Assembly (NCBI GenBank): GCA_038319025.1
Contig: JBBQCW010000005.1
Coordinates: forward strand, 124,001-188,000
DNA from: JBBQCW01 sp038319025
GTDB taxonomy: Bacteria; Actinomycetota; Thermoleophilia; Solirubrobacterales; Solirubrobacteraceae
Direction of reading: 5' to 3'
Length of the DNA: 64,000 nucleotides
Part shown: positions 51,165-59,204 of the stretch, piece after piece
Position numbering within the stretch: the stretch's first letter is position 1
Layout of the letters: each line of letters starts with the position of its first letter
Notes under the pieces: generated by a model
What the model saw: the letters and a program-made list of their open reading frames with translations, nothing else
Told to the model about the DNA's origin: nothing
Database searches by the model: none
Made by a program: the position numbers and the translations under genes

Positions 51165-52718
51165 TCACGTGAAGGCCTGCCAGATCGAACGCCGTTCGGA
51201 TTCGACGTCTGACCGTGCCAGTTCGTTTTGGCTGGTGATCACACACGTCGATCGGTTCTGCAGCTCATACGTCGACCACGCCGACCCCTTCGGCGGATGT
51301 CCGGACCCGATGAAACCAACCCAGATCCGGCGCAGACGTGCGCCGAGCGTTGAAGCGTTCCCGAGGCTGCTCAGCCGCTCCCCCGACCTCGTGGCGACCG
51401 AATCGAACAGATGCGGGAGTTCGGCTCCGTGCACGGTGGCGGACTGGTGACCCACGGTGGCGCTCGGTGCGTCCAGCACGTAGTCGAACGTCGGCGCGGA
51501 GGCGGCGGCGCGGGCCTCGGCGAATCGGACCGCCGGGCCTCGGAGCATGGCATCCGTGGCGACATCCGAAAGCACGCGCGCGTTCGAACGGTCTGGACGT
51601 AGCGCGGCGTACGCGGCGAGCGCGTGCTTGGCGTCCTGGGCAGGGATGCCCATGATCGCTGCAAGTGAGTGTGTGGCTAGGAAGCCGGGCACCGGCGCGC
51701 GCCCCAGGCGGCCGCCGACCATGAGCCACATCTCGTCGCTGACCGTGCCGGTGAGGACCGGTACATGCCCGCCCGCCGTGGCGACACGATCCACCGGCAT
51801 CGCCGGGACCATGTCGTCGCCGATGGTCGGCTGCCACGGCAGCGTGGACGGCAGCGGCTCTCCGAACCGATTGCCGATCAGGCCCAGCGCTGCGCGCCAG
51901 GACAGTCGCCGTTGCGATCGCAGGATCGACGCCAAGGACGCATCCGTGAGCGCCCGGGCGGGCTTGAGTGGGTGCCCGAGCAGCGCGTCGGTGATCGCCG
52001 CCGCCGTCTCCTCCCGGATCGCGGTGCGCATCGCGCCGCTCTGCAGGATCACGCCGGAGAACAGCCCGTCGGCCGGCGGCGCAACCAGCAGCGTCGCCGC
52101 CAGCATCGCGCCGGCCGAGTGGCCGGCAAGCGTCACGCGATGCGGGTCGCCGCCAAAAGCCGCGATGTTTCGCCGCACCCATTTGAGCGCGGCAAGGATG
52201 TCGAGGATCCCGCGGTTGGCCGGAGCCGGCGCGTCTTTCACGTAGCCGAACCCGAGAATTCCGAGCCGATAGTTCACCCGGACCTCCACGACACCCTCGC
52301 GAGCCAACGCACCATCTCCGTACAACGGATGTGTCCCGGCACCGAGGCAGAATCCGCCACCGTGGATGAAGACGAGGACGGGGCGGGCTTTGTCGTCAAC
52401 ACCAGGCGTCCGAATGTCGACCGTCAGACAATCTTCAGAGCCGGTCTGACGAACGCCGAATATCGCTCCGACCGGCTGGAACACCGGCACCTGTGGCGCG
52501 GGCAACCCCGGCGTGGTTGCGGCGGTCACGCCACGAGCAGCGGGCGGGAGGGCTGCGGGCGCGGCGAACCGCAGCGCCCCGACCGGCGGCGCGGCGTACC
52601 GGATGCCGCGAAACGCAAAAATGCCCCGCTCAAACGTTCCCTGGTAGCGCGTGTCCGCCGCCTCGGCGACGGAGCCCGCACCTCGCTGGCCAACGCCATC
52701 AGGGGCGGGCTCAGGCAT
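51165..52718 (-). CDS. Type-B carboxylesterase
   Basis: About 517 aa from ATG 52718. FRGIRYAAPPVGALRF at the N-terminus, SEDCLTVDIRTP, oxyanion HGGGFCLGAG, nucleophile in TLAGHSAGAMLAATL, then Glu and His of the triad further on (the His within VHGAELPHLFDS). Hydrolyses carboxylic esters. Its start overlaps the 47-aa ORF by 8 nt. A longer frame to 52790 lacks the family N-terminus. Confidence 0.9.
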   Translation of the reverse strand: MPEPAPDGVGQRGAGSVAEAADTRYQGTFERGIFAFRGIRYAAPPVGALRFAAPAALPPAARGVTAATTPGLPAPQVPVFQPVGAIFGVRQTGSEDCLTVDIRTPGVDDKARPVLVFIHGGGFCLGAGTHPLYGDGALAREGVVEVRVNYRLGILGFGYVKDAPAPANRGILDILAALKWVRRNIAAFGGDPHRVTLAGHSAGAMLAATLLVAPPADGLFSGVILQSGAMRTAIREETAAAITDALLGHPLKPARALTDASLASILRSQRRLSWRAALGLIGNRFGEPLPSTLPWQPTIGDDMVPAMPVDRVATAGGHVPVLTGTVSDEMWLMVGGRLGRAPVPGFLATHSLAAIMGIPAQDAKHALAAYAALRPDRSNARVLSDVATDAMLRGPAVRFAEARAAASAPTFDYVLDAPSATVGHQSATVHGAELPHLFDSVATRSGERLSSLGNASTLGARLRRIWVGFIGSGHPPKGSAWSTYELQNRSTCVITSQNELARSDVESERRSIWQAFT

Positions 52719-52854
52719 CCGGAGAGTGGACGTCCTCGGCGAGAGGCGTTTCGAAGCCTTCGCTACGAGCCGCGGCCATGACGGCTTCATCGGCTACGTG
52801 CATCGCGAGGTACGGGCCCCAGGGATTGCCGGTCTTTCGTACAGCGTCGCTCAT
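52711..52854 (-). CDS. Small 47-aa protein, coupled on both sides
   Basis: ATG 52854 overlaps the thioesterase stop (ATGA), and its stop overlaps the carboxylesterase start by 8 nt. The sequence (NPWGPYLAMHVADEAVMAAA core) has a natural composition and a conserved-looking tryptophan. No family recognised. The tight coupling on both sides suggests it is translated, perhaps as a partner of the esterase. Confidence 0.55.
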   Translation of the reverse strand: MSDAVRKTGNPWGPYLAMHVADEAVMAAARSEGFETPLAEDVHSPDA

Positions 52855-53228
52855 GGCGCCGCTTCGATGTGCTGGAGGCGGACCTGTCCGCGGGCGATCA
52901 GCTTGCCGTCGGGGCGTCTGATCTCGACCTGCCAGAGCTGCTGAGTGCGCCCCTGATGAATCGCCCAGGCCACGACGTCCAGGCGCCCCTTGCGGTGGGG
53001 GCGTAGGAAGTCGGTGGCGTTGGCGACCCCAACGGCCTGCATGCCGCGTTCCTTGACCGCCTCGTATGCCCCGGTCGTCGCAAAGGTCTCGATCGCCGCC
53101 GTGCACAACCCGCCGTGCACGAGTCCCCAGGGCTGATGGTGGCGTTCGTCGGCGGCGATCGAGCCGGCGACGCGCACTGGTGTGCGCTCGTCGAAGTGAA
53201 TGTCGAGGATCTCCATGAGCGCGCTCAT
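52851..53228 (-). CDS. PaaI-type hotdog thioesterase
   Basis: 125 aa from ATG 53228. GLVHGGLCTAAIETFATTGA is the hotdog helix with its catalytic-region His and Gly; VGVANATDFLRPHRKGRLDVVA and VEIRRPDGKLIARGQVRL follow. Likely hydrolyses an acyl-CoA product of the pathway. 49 nt after the SDR stop. Confidence 0.87.
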   Translation of the reverse strand: MSALMEILDIHFDERTPVRVAGSIAADERHHQPWGLVHGGLCTAAIETFATTGAYEAVKERGMQAVGVANATDFLRPHRKGRLDVVAWAIHQGRTQQLWQVEIRRPDGKLIARGQVRLQHIEAAP

Positions 53229-53277
53229 GTCGCTCGGTCCTCCCGGTTCGTCGGCAGTCGCGGGCAGCCGTGGGCCC

Positions 53278-54105
53278 TCATGCCGCGAGGCCGTTGAACT
53301 TGCGGATCTGCTTGTCGAACGCGCGTGGCGGGACGAGGCGCCGCAGGATGCTGAGGCGTCCGGCGCGCGTTCCCGGCGTGTAGCGCAGCTTCGGCTTGGG
53401 GTCGGTGGCCGCCTCGACGATCGTCTTGGCAACAGTGGCGGGCTCGTCGCCCTCGGCTGCCGCGGCGGCAAGCGCCGCGTCGGTCCGGTCACGCGACGGC
53501 GCATATTCGGGAAGCGGCGCGACAGGCGCCAAGCCGCTCCTGGCCTGATCAAAATTCGTCTTGGTCACGGCCGGCTCGACCAGGAGCACCCGGACGCCGA
53601 ATTCACGAACCTCGTGGTCCACGGACTCGGAGTACCCCTCGACTGCGTGCTTGGAGGCGGAATAGGCGGCCATGAACGGCTGGGGGATGAACCCCAGGAT
53701 CGAGGAGGTGTTGATGATGCGTCCGCCGCCTTGAGCGCGCATCTGCGGCAGCACGGCCTTGGTCATGCGCATGATGCCGAACACGTTCACGTCGAAGACG
53801 CTCTGGTCCTGCGCGAGAGAACTCTCTTCCGCCGCACCGGACGATCCGATCCCCGCGTTGTTGACGAGCACGTCGAGCCGTCCGTGGCGCGCGATCACCG
53901 ACTCGACGACCGTGGCGACCGACTCGTCGCTCGTCACATCGAGGTCGATGAACGTCACGCCGTCCACGGCCACGACCGAGGCGCTGTTACGAGCCGTACC
54001 GATCACCTCGAAGCCCGCCTGGGCAAATGCGGCAACCGCAGCGTGCCCGATGCCCGCGGATGCGCCCGCCACCAGCACCACCGGTCGCTCTGCTGTCGTG
54101 GTCAT
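53278..54105 (-). CDS. Short-chain dehydrogenase/reductase
   Basis: 275 aa. GASAGIGHAAV cofactor loop, NNAGIGSSG, catalytic Tyr/Lys in YSASKHAVEG. I choose ATG 54105 because AGGAG is 6 nt upstream; ATG 54111 is an alternative. First gene of the operon SDR-thioesterase-47 aa-esterase. The 27-bp palindrome at 54127-54153 lies just upstream. Confidence 0.88.
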   Translation of the reverse strand: MTTTAERPVVLVAGASAGIGHAAVAAFAQAGFEVIGTARNSASVVAVDGVTFIDLDVTSDESVATVVESVIARHGRLDVLVNNAGIGSSGAAEESSLAQDQSVFDVNVFGIMRMTKAVLPQMRAQGGGRIINTSSILGFIPQPFMAAYSASKHAVEGYSESVDHEVREFGVRVLLVEPAVTKTNFDQARSGLAPVAPLPEYAPSRDRTDAALAAAAAEGDEPATVAKTIVEAATDPKPKLRYTPGTRAGRLSILRRLVPPRAFDKQIRKFNGLAA

Positions 54106-54126
54106 GAACATCTCCTGAGGCTCAAG

Positions 54127-54153
54127 ATCTAGCTTGGTGCATCCAAGCTAGAT
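54127..54153. promoter_or_regulatory. Operator site D, 27-bp perfect palindrome
   Basis: Arms ATCTAGCTTGG and CCAAGCTAGAT are perfectly complementary around TGCAT. The inner part, CTTGG-N5-CCAAG, matches the island consensus. Lies 22 bp from the SDR start. Confidence 0.7.
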
Positions 54154-54172
54154 ACGGACTCAACCACATCTG

Positions 54173-54189
54173 ACTTGGATGTGTCAAGT
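54173..54189. promoter_or_regulatory. Operator site E, ACTTGG-N5-TCAAGT, over the hxlR -35
   Basis: TTGGAT (54175-54180), 17 bp, TACGCT (54198-54203), 7 nt, ATG 54211. Same geometry as sites A and C, implying autoregulation of the HxlR gene. Confidence 0.7.
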
Positions 54190-54210
54190 CAGCTTGGTAC
54201 GCTGTTGGCC

Positions 54211-54690
54211 ATGGCACGTTCTATGTCACTGGAAGCTGGCGGCGCGTGCTCGATCGCGCGCACGCTCGGGATCGTCGGGGAGCGCTGGTCGCTGCTCGTA
54301 GTCCGTGAGGCGATGAAGGGCCGCACGCGGTTCAACGAATTCCAGGATGCACTGCACGTGTCCAGCGACATTCTCAGCAACCGCCTGGAAGGCCTGGTGG
54401 CAGCAGGCATCCTCGAACGTCGCCCGTACCAGGAGGTAGGGCGACGCAGCCGCCACAGCTACCACCTGACGCCGATCGGCAATGAACTGCTTCCCGTGCT
54501 CGCTGCACTCATGCAGTGGGGCGACGCTCATCTGGCCGGTGAGGCCGGCCCTCCGTCGCTGCTCCGCGACGGCAGGACGGGCGGGCCGGTACAGGTGGCG
54601 TTCGTCGACGCAGACGGGGTAATGATCTCGCCCAACGATGTGGTTTCTGTCCCCGGTCCCGGCGCCACGCGGGCCGCGACTGCTGCCTGA
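54211..54690 (+). CDS. HxlR-family transcriptional regulator of the island
   Basis: 159 aa. Winged helix with CSIARTLGIVGERWSLLVVREA, FNEFQDALHVSSDILSNRLEGL (recognition helix) and RRSRHSYHLTPIGNELL wing; a short Gly/Pro tail. HxlR proteins often respond to reactive or aromatic compounds. It sits at the centre of the repeated operator set and has one over its own -35, so it is the best candidate to bind all five sites. Confidence 0.88.
   Translation: MARSMSLEAGGACSIARTLGIVGERWSLLVVREAMKGRTRFNEFQDALHVSSDILSNRLEGLVAAGILERRPYQEVGRRSRHSYHLTPIGNELLPVLAALMQWGDAHLAGEAGPPSLLRDGRTGGPVQVAFVDADGVMISPNDVVSVPGPGATRAATAA
54410..54472 (+). repeat. Parent copy of a 63-bp direct repeat (inside hxlR)
   Basis: Identical over 63 bp to 56246-56308. 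This copy lies in the wing region of the HxlR gene. Confidence 0.9.
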
Positions 54691-54799
54691 GCCGTCGGTT
54701 GTTGAACTGCCCGGCCTGCACGCCCGTAACGACGTGGATGGATGATCACACTCCATTGCGCTACCTGACGTGTGAGGTCGCGCAGCCTGAGGAGGCCCC

Positions 54800-55288
54800 G
54801 TGAACGTCAAGGCCGGTCGCTACACAGCGAACTACCCCGATGAGTTCGTCGTGTTCTTCATCGGGATGCGTATCAACAAGCTCTGGCGCGTCAACGAGTG
54901 GGTGCCCGTCGCCCGCGCCGCATTCGCAATGAACAAGGAGCTGCAGGAGATGCCCGACTCACCGCTGCTCGAGTCGCGGTCGATGCTGACGCTCGACGAC
55001 CTGCGTATCCCGATGTTCATCCAGTACTGGCGTTCCGTGGAGGAGCTGGAGAAGTGGGCCAACAACAACGATATGCGGCACCGGCCCGCGCAGCGAGAGT
55101 TCTTTCGGCGCACCGCCTATAACGGCAACGTCGGTGTCTGGCACGAGACGTACCTCGTCGGCGCCGGGCAGTTCGAAGCCATCTACGCCAACATGCCGCG
55201 CATGGGCCTGGCCGCCGCCGGGGAGTACCGCGAATTGCGCAAGGCCTCCCGGCTGCGCGACCGTGTCGGCACGGTCGACGCCCACTGA
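54800..55288 (+). CDS. DUF4188 domain protein
   Basis: 162 aa from GTG 54800 with SD GAGGAGG. VNEWVPVARAAFAMNKEL, FIQYWRSVEELEKWANN, HRPAQREFFRR and VGVWHETYLVGAGQFEAIYANM are typical of DUF4188, a dimeric ferredoxin-like fold related to heme- or aldoxime-handling proteins. Real activity unknown. Followed 16 nt later by an alpha/beta hydrolase. Confidence 0.85.
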   Translation: MNVKAGRYTANYPDEFVVFFIGMRINKLWRVNEWVPVARAAFAMNKELQEMPDSPLLESRSMLTLDDLRIPMFIQYWRSVEELEKWANNNDMRHRPAQREFFRRTAYNGNVGVWHETYLVGAGQFEAIYANMPRMGLAAAGEYRELRKASRLRDRVGTVDAH

Positions 55289-55304
55289 TCCGGGTCCCGA
55301 TCTC

Positions 55305-56132
55305 ATGAGAACCCGATCTCCCCATACCGAGCGCGAACGCGAACGCACCCCCGTCATTCTCGTACCCGGTGCCTGGACCACCGCCGCCTCCTTCGACGAC
55401 GTGCGCGACGTTTTCGAGCACCACGGGCATCCAACCAACGTCCTGGAACTTCCCGCCCGCGCCCGCCGCCTGCCCCAATTGGACGCCGGCGGCCTGGGCG
55501 CCATCGACCGTGCCATCGATGACGCGATCGCTGCGCATGACGAGCCGCCCATTCTGATGGGGCACTCCCTCGGCGGCCTCGCCTCCCTCCGCGCGAGCCG
55601 ACGCAACGATCTGTCTGCACTCATCCTCCTCATGCCCGCACCTCCCGACGGCATGGCTCGGCCGGCCCTGGCCGGGGCGGTCCAGCGACCGCTGAACTCC
55701 ATCGGTCTGCTCGGCGCCGCCATCAGCCTGCGGGCCCTCTCCAAATTTACGTCCGCCGGCCCGGCCGGCCTTCACTCCTCTGCCGCCACCCCGGAGACCT
55801 TGGACCGGGCCAGAGCCTTCCGCACCGACGAATCGTGGGTTGTGCTCGCCTCGCTCCTGATCGGGAGCCGGGAGCCGGTGATGCCGACGAACACCCCAAC
55901 ACTCGTCGTCGCGGGCGCGCAGGACCTGATGACCCCGACTCCCGTCATCCGGCGGCTCGCCACCCAGCTCGAGGCGACCTTCGTCGAGTGCGACGTCGCC
56001 CACGCCTTCAACGAGGACCCGACAAGCCCGCTCGTGACCGACTCCGTCATCAGTTTCCTCGACGCCAACGCCAAATCGGCAGACCGGACCGGACCGGGCA
56101 AGGCACGGCCGAAGGCCGACCGCGTTCGCTAG
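55305..56132 (+). CDS. Alpha/beta hydrolase
   Basis: 275 aa from ATG 55305. VILVPGAWTTAASFDD (oxyanion), elbow GHSLGGLASL near 85, acid in VVAGAQDLMTP, His in CDVAHAFNED. Resembles RsbQ/salicylate-esterase-like small hydrolases. Likely co-transcribed with DUF4188 gene. Confidence 0.85.
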   Translation: MRTRSPHTERERERTPVILVPGAWTTAASFDDVRDVFEHHGHPTNVLELPARARRLPQLDAGGLGAIDRAIDDAIAAHDEPPILMGHSLGGLASLRASRRNDLSALILLMPAPPDGMARPALAGAVQRPLNSIGLLGAAISLRALSKFTSAGPAGLHSSAATPETLDRARAFRTDESWVVLASLLIGSREPVMPTNTPTLVVAGAQDLMTPTPVIRRLATQLEATFVECDVAHAFNEDPTSPLVTDSVISFLDANAKSADRTGPGKARPKADRVR

Positions 56133-56245
56133 TCCCAACGGGGTCATTATCGCTCCGGCACGTATCCGCGGCCGGCGATGTCCCCTAGGCCGTGACTCAG
56201 CCCCGGTCGCGCCGGCCTGGGCATGACCGAGGCGATCCGCACGGG

Positions 56246-56400
56246 TCCTCGAACGTCGCCCGTACCAGGAGGTAGGGCGACGCAGCCGCCACAGCTACCA
56301 CCTGACGCAGATCGGATGTGAGCTGCTCCCCGCGCTCGCTGGAGCTGATTGAGCCCGACGACGTGAGGTCAGTTGCCCGGTTCCGGCGCCACTCCGTCTG
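56246..56400 (+). pseudogene. Truncated duplicate of the island hxlR gene
   Basis: 56246-56308 is identical over 63 bp to 54410-54472 in hxlR, then diverges with deletions but still resembles the end of the gene (gagctg...ttccggcgccac). No start or helix-turn-helix N-terminus. A recent partial duplication that has decayed. Confidence 0.8.
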
Positions 56401-56431
56401 TATCGGCCGCGTAAGGGCGTGCGGGAGCCGA

Positions 56432-57571
56432 TTACGGCAGCGTCGCCTTCGTCGTAATCCGTCCGTGGTTGATTCCCCCGTGGAAGTACGTCGGGTGCAC
56501 GGGCCACTGATGCTTCCAGCCGGCCAACTCGGAGGACGGTACGACCTGCAGCCACCGTGGGTCGGTCTTTGAGCGATCTGCCAGCGTCTTTTCGATCACC
56601 ATCGAGTCGTACTGGTCCAGCGCGTCCTCGAGTGTGTTGGCGTTGGGGATGACCTCGCGGCCAAAGCGCTTGGCGTGGGCGCGCAGGCCGGGGATCTTTG
56701 ACTGGTCGGGTTGCCAGTTATCGATCGCGATGCCGTTCTCGGATGTGATCCACACTCCGTCGGCAGTGTTGACGCAGAGCGAGTGGTTGCCGTCGGTATG
56801 ACCGGGGGTCCAGATCAGTGCCACACCGATGCCGAGCTCGATGTCCCAGTCAAACAGGGCCAGCCGCTCGGGGTCGACGCCGCCGATGCCGCCTTCCACG
56901 TACCACGCCCACTGCATCGGGTGCAGCGACTGGAAGGTCGCGATCTCGCGGCGATGGGCCAGCAGACGGGCGCGCGGGAAGATCGGCGACCGAGGAGCCG
57001 ACTCGCCCGGGATCGTCTCGGTGGACCCGAGCAGCATCCGCAGGTCTTGTACGTGCAGGTGGTCGAAGGTGACGAAGTCCACGTCCTCGTTGCTCAGGCC
57101 GAGGCTTGGAAGCACGTCTTCGGGCGCGATCCAGTATTTGGCGAACAGCGTCTCGGCCACGCGCATCCCGCCGGGGATCCGGCTGACCCGCCGTTGCAGG
57201 TCCTCGTAGAACGGCGCCTCCTTGCTGCCGGCGGCGACGGTGGGCTCGAACGCGAGGGTCCGCAGGCGGCCGTCGAAGTCCTCGTACTGGACGACGAGCA
57301 TCCGGTTGATGATCGAGATCATCGGTGTCAGCGGCGCGATCGCGGCACCGTGGAAGGCGTAGGCGGTCGTGTACGGGGCCGCGGCGGTGTCGACGGAGCG
57401 GACCGCGCGCGCGGTGCCCTGCGCGACGAACCGGGTCTTGAACGCGGCCGCTGCCTCGCGCACGGCGTCAAGACGCCGGCCGCGGGGCCAGACATCACGC
57501 GCGCCGGCGAACTCGGGGATCTCGCGGGCGCCGATCGCCGCCAGGTCGGTTTCGGTGTTCGGGGGGTTCAT
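56432..57571 (-). CDS. Metallo-beta-lactamase-fold protein with altered metal motif
   Basis: 379 aa. The fold is recognised from FDHLHVQDLRM near 170 and WTPGHTDGNHSLCV near 255, but the first motif reads HLHVQD rather than HxHxDH, so one metal ligand is shifted or lost. N-terminal ~100 residues are an extra domain. Coupled by ATGA to the next MBL gene is not seen at this end; it is last in the operon and follows the MBL gene at 57568 with a 4-bp overlap. Confidence 0.7.
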   Translation of the reverse strand: MNPPNTETDLAAIGAREIPEFAGARDVWPRGRRLDAVREAAAAFKTRFVAQGTARAVRSVDTAAAPYTTAYAFHGAAIAPLTPMISIINRMLVVQYEDFDGRLRTLAFEPTVAAGSKEAPFYEDLQRRVSRIPGGMRVAETLFAKYWIAPEDVLPSLGLSNEDVDFVTFDHLHVQDLRMLLGSTETIPGESAPRSPIFPRARLLAHRREIATFQSLHPMQWAWYVEGGIGGVDPERLALFDWDIELGIGVALIWTPGHTDGNHSLCVNTADGVWITSENGIAIDNWQPDQSKIPGLRAHAKRFGREVIPNANTLEDALDQYDSMVIEKTLADRSKTDPRWLQVVPSSELAGWKHQWPVHPTYFHGGINHGRITTKATLP

Positions 57572-58362
57572 CGGATCACCTCTCGGGCGTCCAGGCGAGA
57601 CTTGGACATGGGGTCGTGGGCGGGGATGTAAACCGTCGGGTGCTCGGCGGCGTGCCTGTGGATGCGGTCGATGGTGTCCAGGAGTGCCTTGGGGTCGCGG
57701 GCGACGGGGTCCGGTCTGCGCGACTTGAGCTGTTCGAGGGAGTCGGTCGCGTCACCGGCCAGCAGGACGTGCAGGCCGTCGTCGTCGATCGCGATGACCG
57801 ACACGTGCCCCGGGGTGTGGCCGGGGGTGGCGACCGCGAGGACGCGGCCGTCGTCGGTGAGCTTGCGGCTTGCGGCGAACGCGCCGAACGGGCCGTCCTG
57901 GAGCGCGAACGGTTTGAAGTCCACGCCCGCGGGCAGTGGAGCGCGGCTGATGCGCTGGACGACGCGGCCGGCGACGCTGTTGGCAAACGCCCACTCGGTG
58001 TCGCTGACGAGCACGGGGATGTCCAGATAGATCGCGCCGTCGGCGTGATCGCTGTGGGTGTGGGTGACGATCGCCGTGTCGATGTCGCCGACGCTCAACC
58101 CGACGCGCCTGACGGCGTGGGGGAGCTCGTCCTCGCTGCTGACCCGGTACTGGGCAAAGGGCAGGTTCTTCACGTGCGTCGTCTCGCCGGTGTCAACGAG
58201 GATGCGCTGGCCTTCGTGCTCGATGACCCAGGCGTGCAGCGGGACCGGGTCCGCGAAGGGGCCCGCGAGCAGCAGATCCAGGCGGTGCCGCAGCCCGGGT
58301 TTGGGGCGCAGGAACGCCTCCTTGAGCAACACGTCGCCGGTCTGGATCGCCTGGATCTTCAT
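57568..58362 (-). CDS. Metallo-beta-lactamase-fold hydrolase (lactonase-like)
   Basis: 264 aa. VTHTHSDHADG metal motif near 103, VATPGHTPGHVSV near 178 and LLAGDATDSLEQL near 203 give the complete set. Similar to AHL-lactonase and esterase members with a bulky N-terminus (LDLLLAGPFADPVPLHAWVI). Overlaps both neighbours by 4 nt. Confidence 0.88.
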   Translation of the reverse strand: MKIQAIQTGDVLLKEAFLRPKPGLRHRLDLLLAGPFADPVPLHAWVIEHEGQRILVDTGETTHVKNLPFAQYRVSSEDELPHAVRRVGLSVGDIDTAIVTHTHSDHADGAIYLDIPVLVSDTEWAFANSVAGRVVQRISRAPLPAGVDFKPFALQDGPFGAFAASRKLTDDGRVLAVATPGHTPGHVSVIAIDDDGLHVLLAGDATDSLEQLKSRRPDPVARDPKALLDTIDRIHRHAAEHPTVYIPAHDPMSKSRLDAREVIR

Positions 58363-59204
58363 GTCGCCACCTCCTGCGGGTGAAGGGCCAGCCTCTTGCG
58401 GATCAGCGACTCGCGAATCCCGACCGGCAGCACGCGCATGAGCACGACGTCGCGGAAGTAGTTGCTGTGAAGCTCGTAGCGGCGCTGCGGCTCGTCGGCC
58501 TGGACCGCGTCGACGAGCGCGTCGACGACGCGCTCCAGTGGGATGCCGTGCGCGAAGGACTGTTTCGCGCCCTCGGCGAAGCGGCGTAGCGGCTCCTCGT
58601 ACACCGGCATCGACGGCGTCTTGGCCAGCTCCTGGTGGATGCGGTCGGCCATCGGCGTCTGGATGTTGGCCGGGGCGACCACGCTCACGTGGATGCCGAG
58701 CGCGGCGAACTCCATCCGCATCGCCGTCGAGAGCGCCTCGACGGCGAACTTGCTGGCCGAGTACGCACCGGTGAACGGCAGCGTCCGCGAACCGCTGCTC
58801 GAGCTGATGTTGACCACGCGTCCTCCCTCGGCCAGCAGCGGCAGCGCCGCCTGGGCGACCGTGTGCATCCCGACGACGTTGACCGCCAGCACGTTGGTAA
58901 ACGTGGAGGGATCCAGGTCGACCAACGGGCCGTTGGTCGTCACGCCCGCGATATTCAGCACCGCGCGCAGCTTGCGGCCGTCGAGGGCCGCCTGAATGAC
59001 CGCGACCGCGTCTTGCACGCTCTGGGCGTCGCGGACGTCGAGCTGCACGGTCGTGAGCGCTCCGGAGAGATCGCCGAGACCCGCGGCCTCCTGCTCGCTG
59101 ATGACGCCGGCGAATACCGCGTTGCCTGCGGACAGCAGACGGGCGGTGACGGCCCGGCCGATTCCCGACCCGGCGCCAGTGACGAAGACCGCGTGATCAG
59201 ACAC
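58359..59204 (-). CDS. Short-chain dehydrogenase/reductase
   Basis: 281 aa from GTG 59204. FVTGAGSGIGRAV loop, NIAG variant of NNAG, YSASKFAVEAL catalytic Tyr/Lys. C-terminal extension rich in Arg. Overlaps the NTF2-like gene by 8 nt (GTGTCTGA) and the MBL gene by 4. Confidence 0.87.
   Translation of the reverse strand: MSDHAVFVTGAGSGIGRAVTARLLSAGNAVFAGVISEQEAAGLGDLSGALTTVQLDVRDAQSVQDAVAVIQAALDGRKLRAVLNIAGVTTNGPLVDLDPSTFTNVLAVNVVGMHTVAQAALPLLAEGGRVVNISSSSGSRTLPFTGAYSASKFAVEALSTAMRMEFAALGIHVSVVAPANIQTPMADRIHQELAKTPSMPVYEEPLRRFAEGAKQSFAHGIPLERVVDALVDAVQADEPQRRYELHSNYFRDVVLMRVLPVGIRESLIRKRLALHPQEVAT

Noticed and set aside
51169..51450. Plus-strand frame with a TACGCT hexamer 6 nt before its GTG
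   Set aside because: It is antisense to the C-terminal end of the carboxylesterase, which shows the usual family ending; the hexamer is probably chance.
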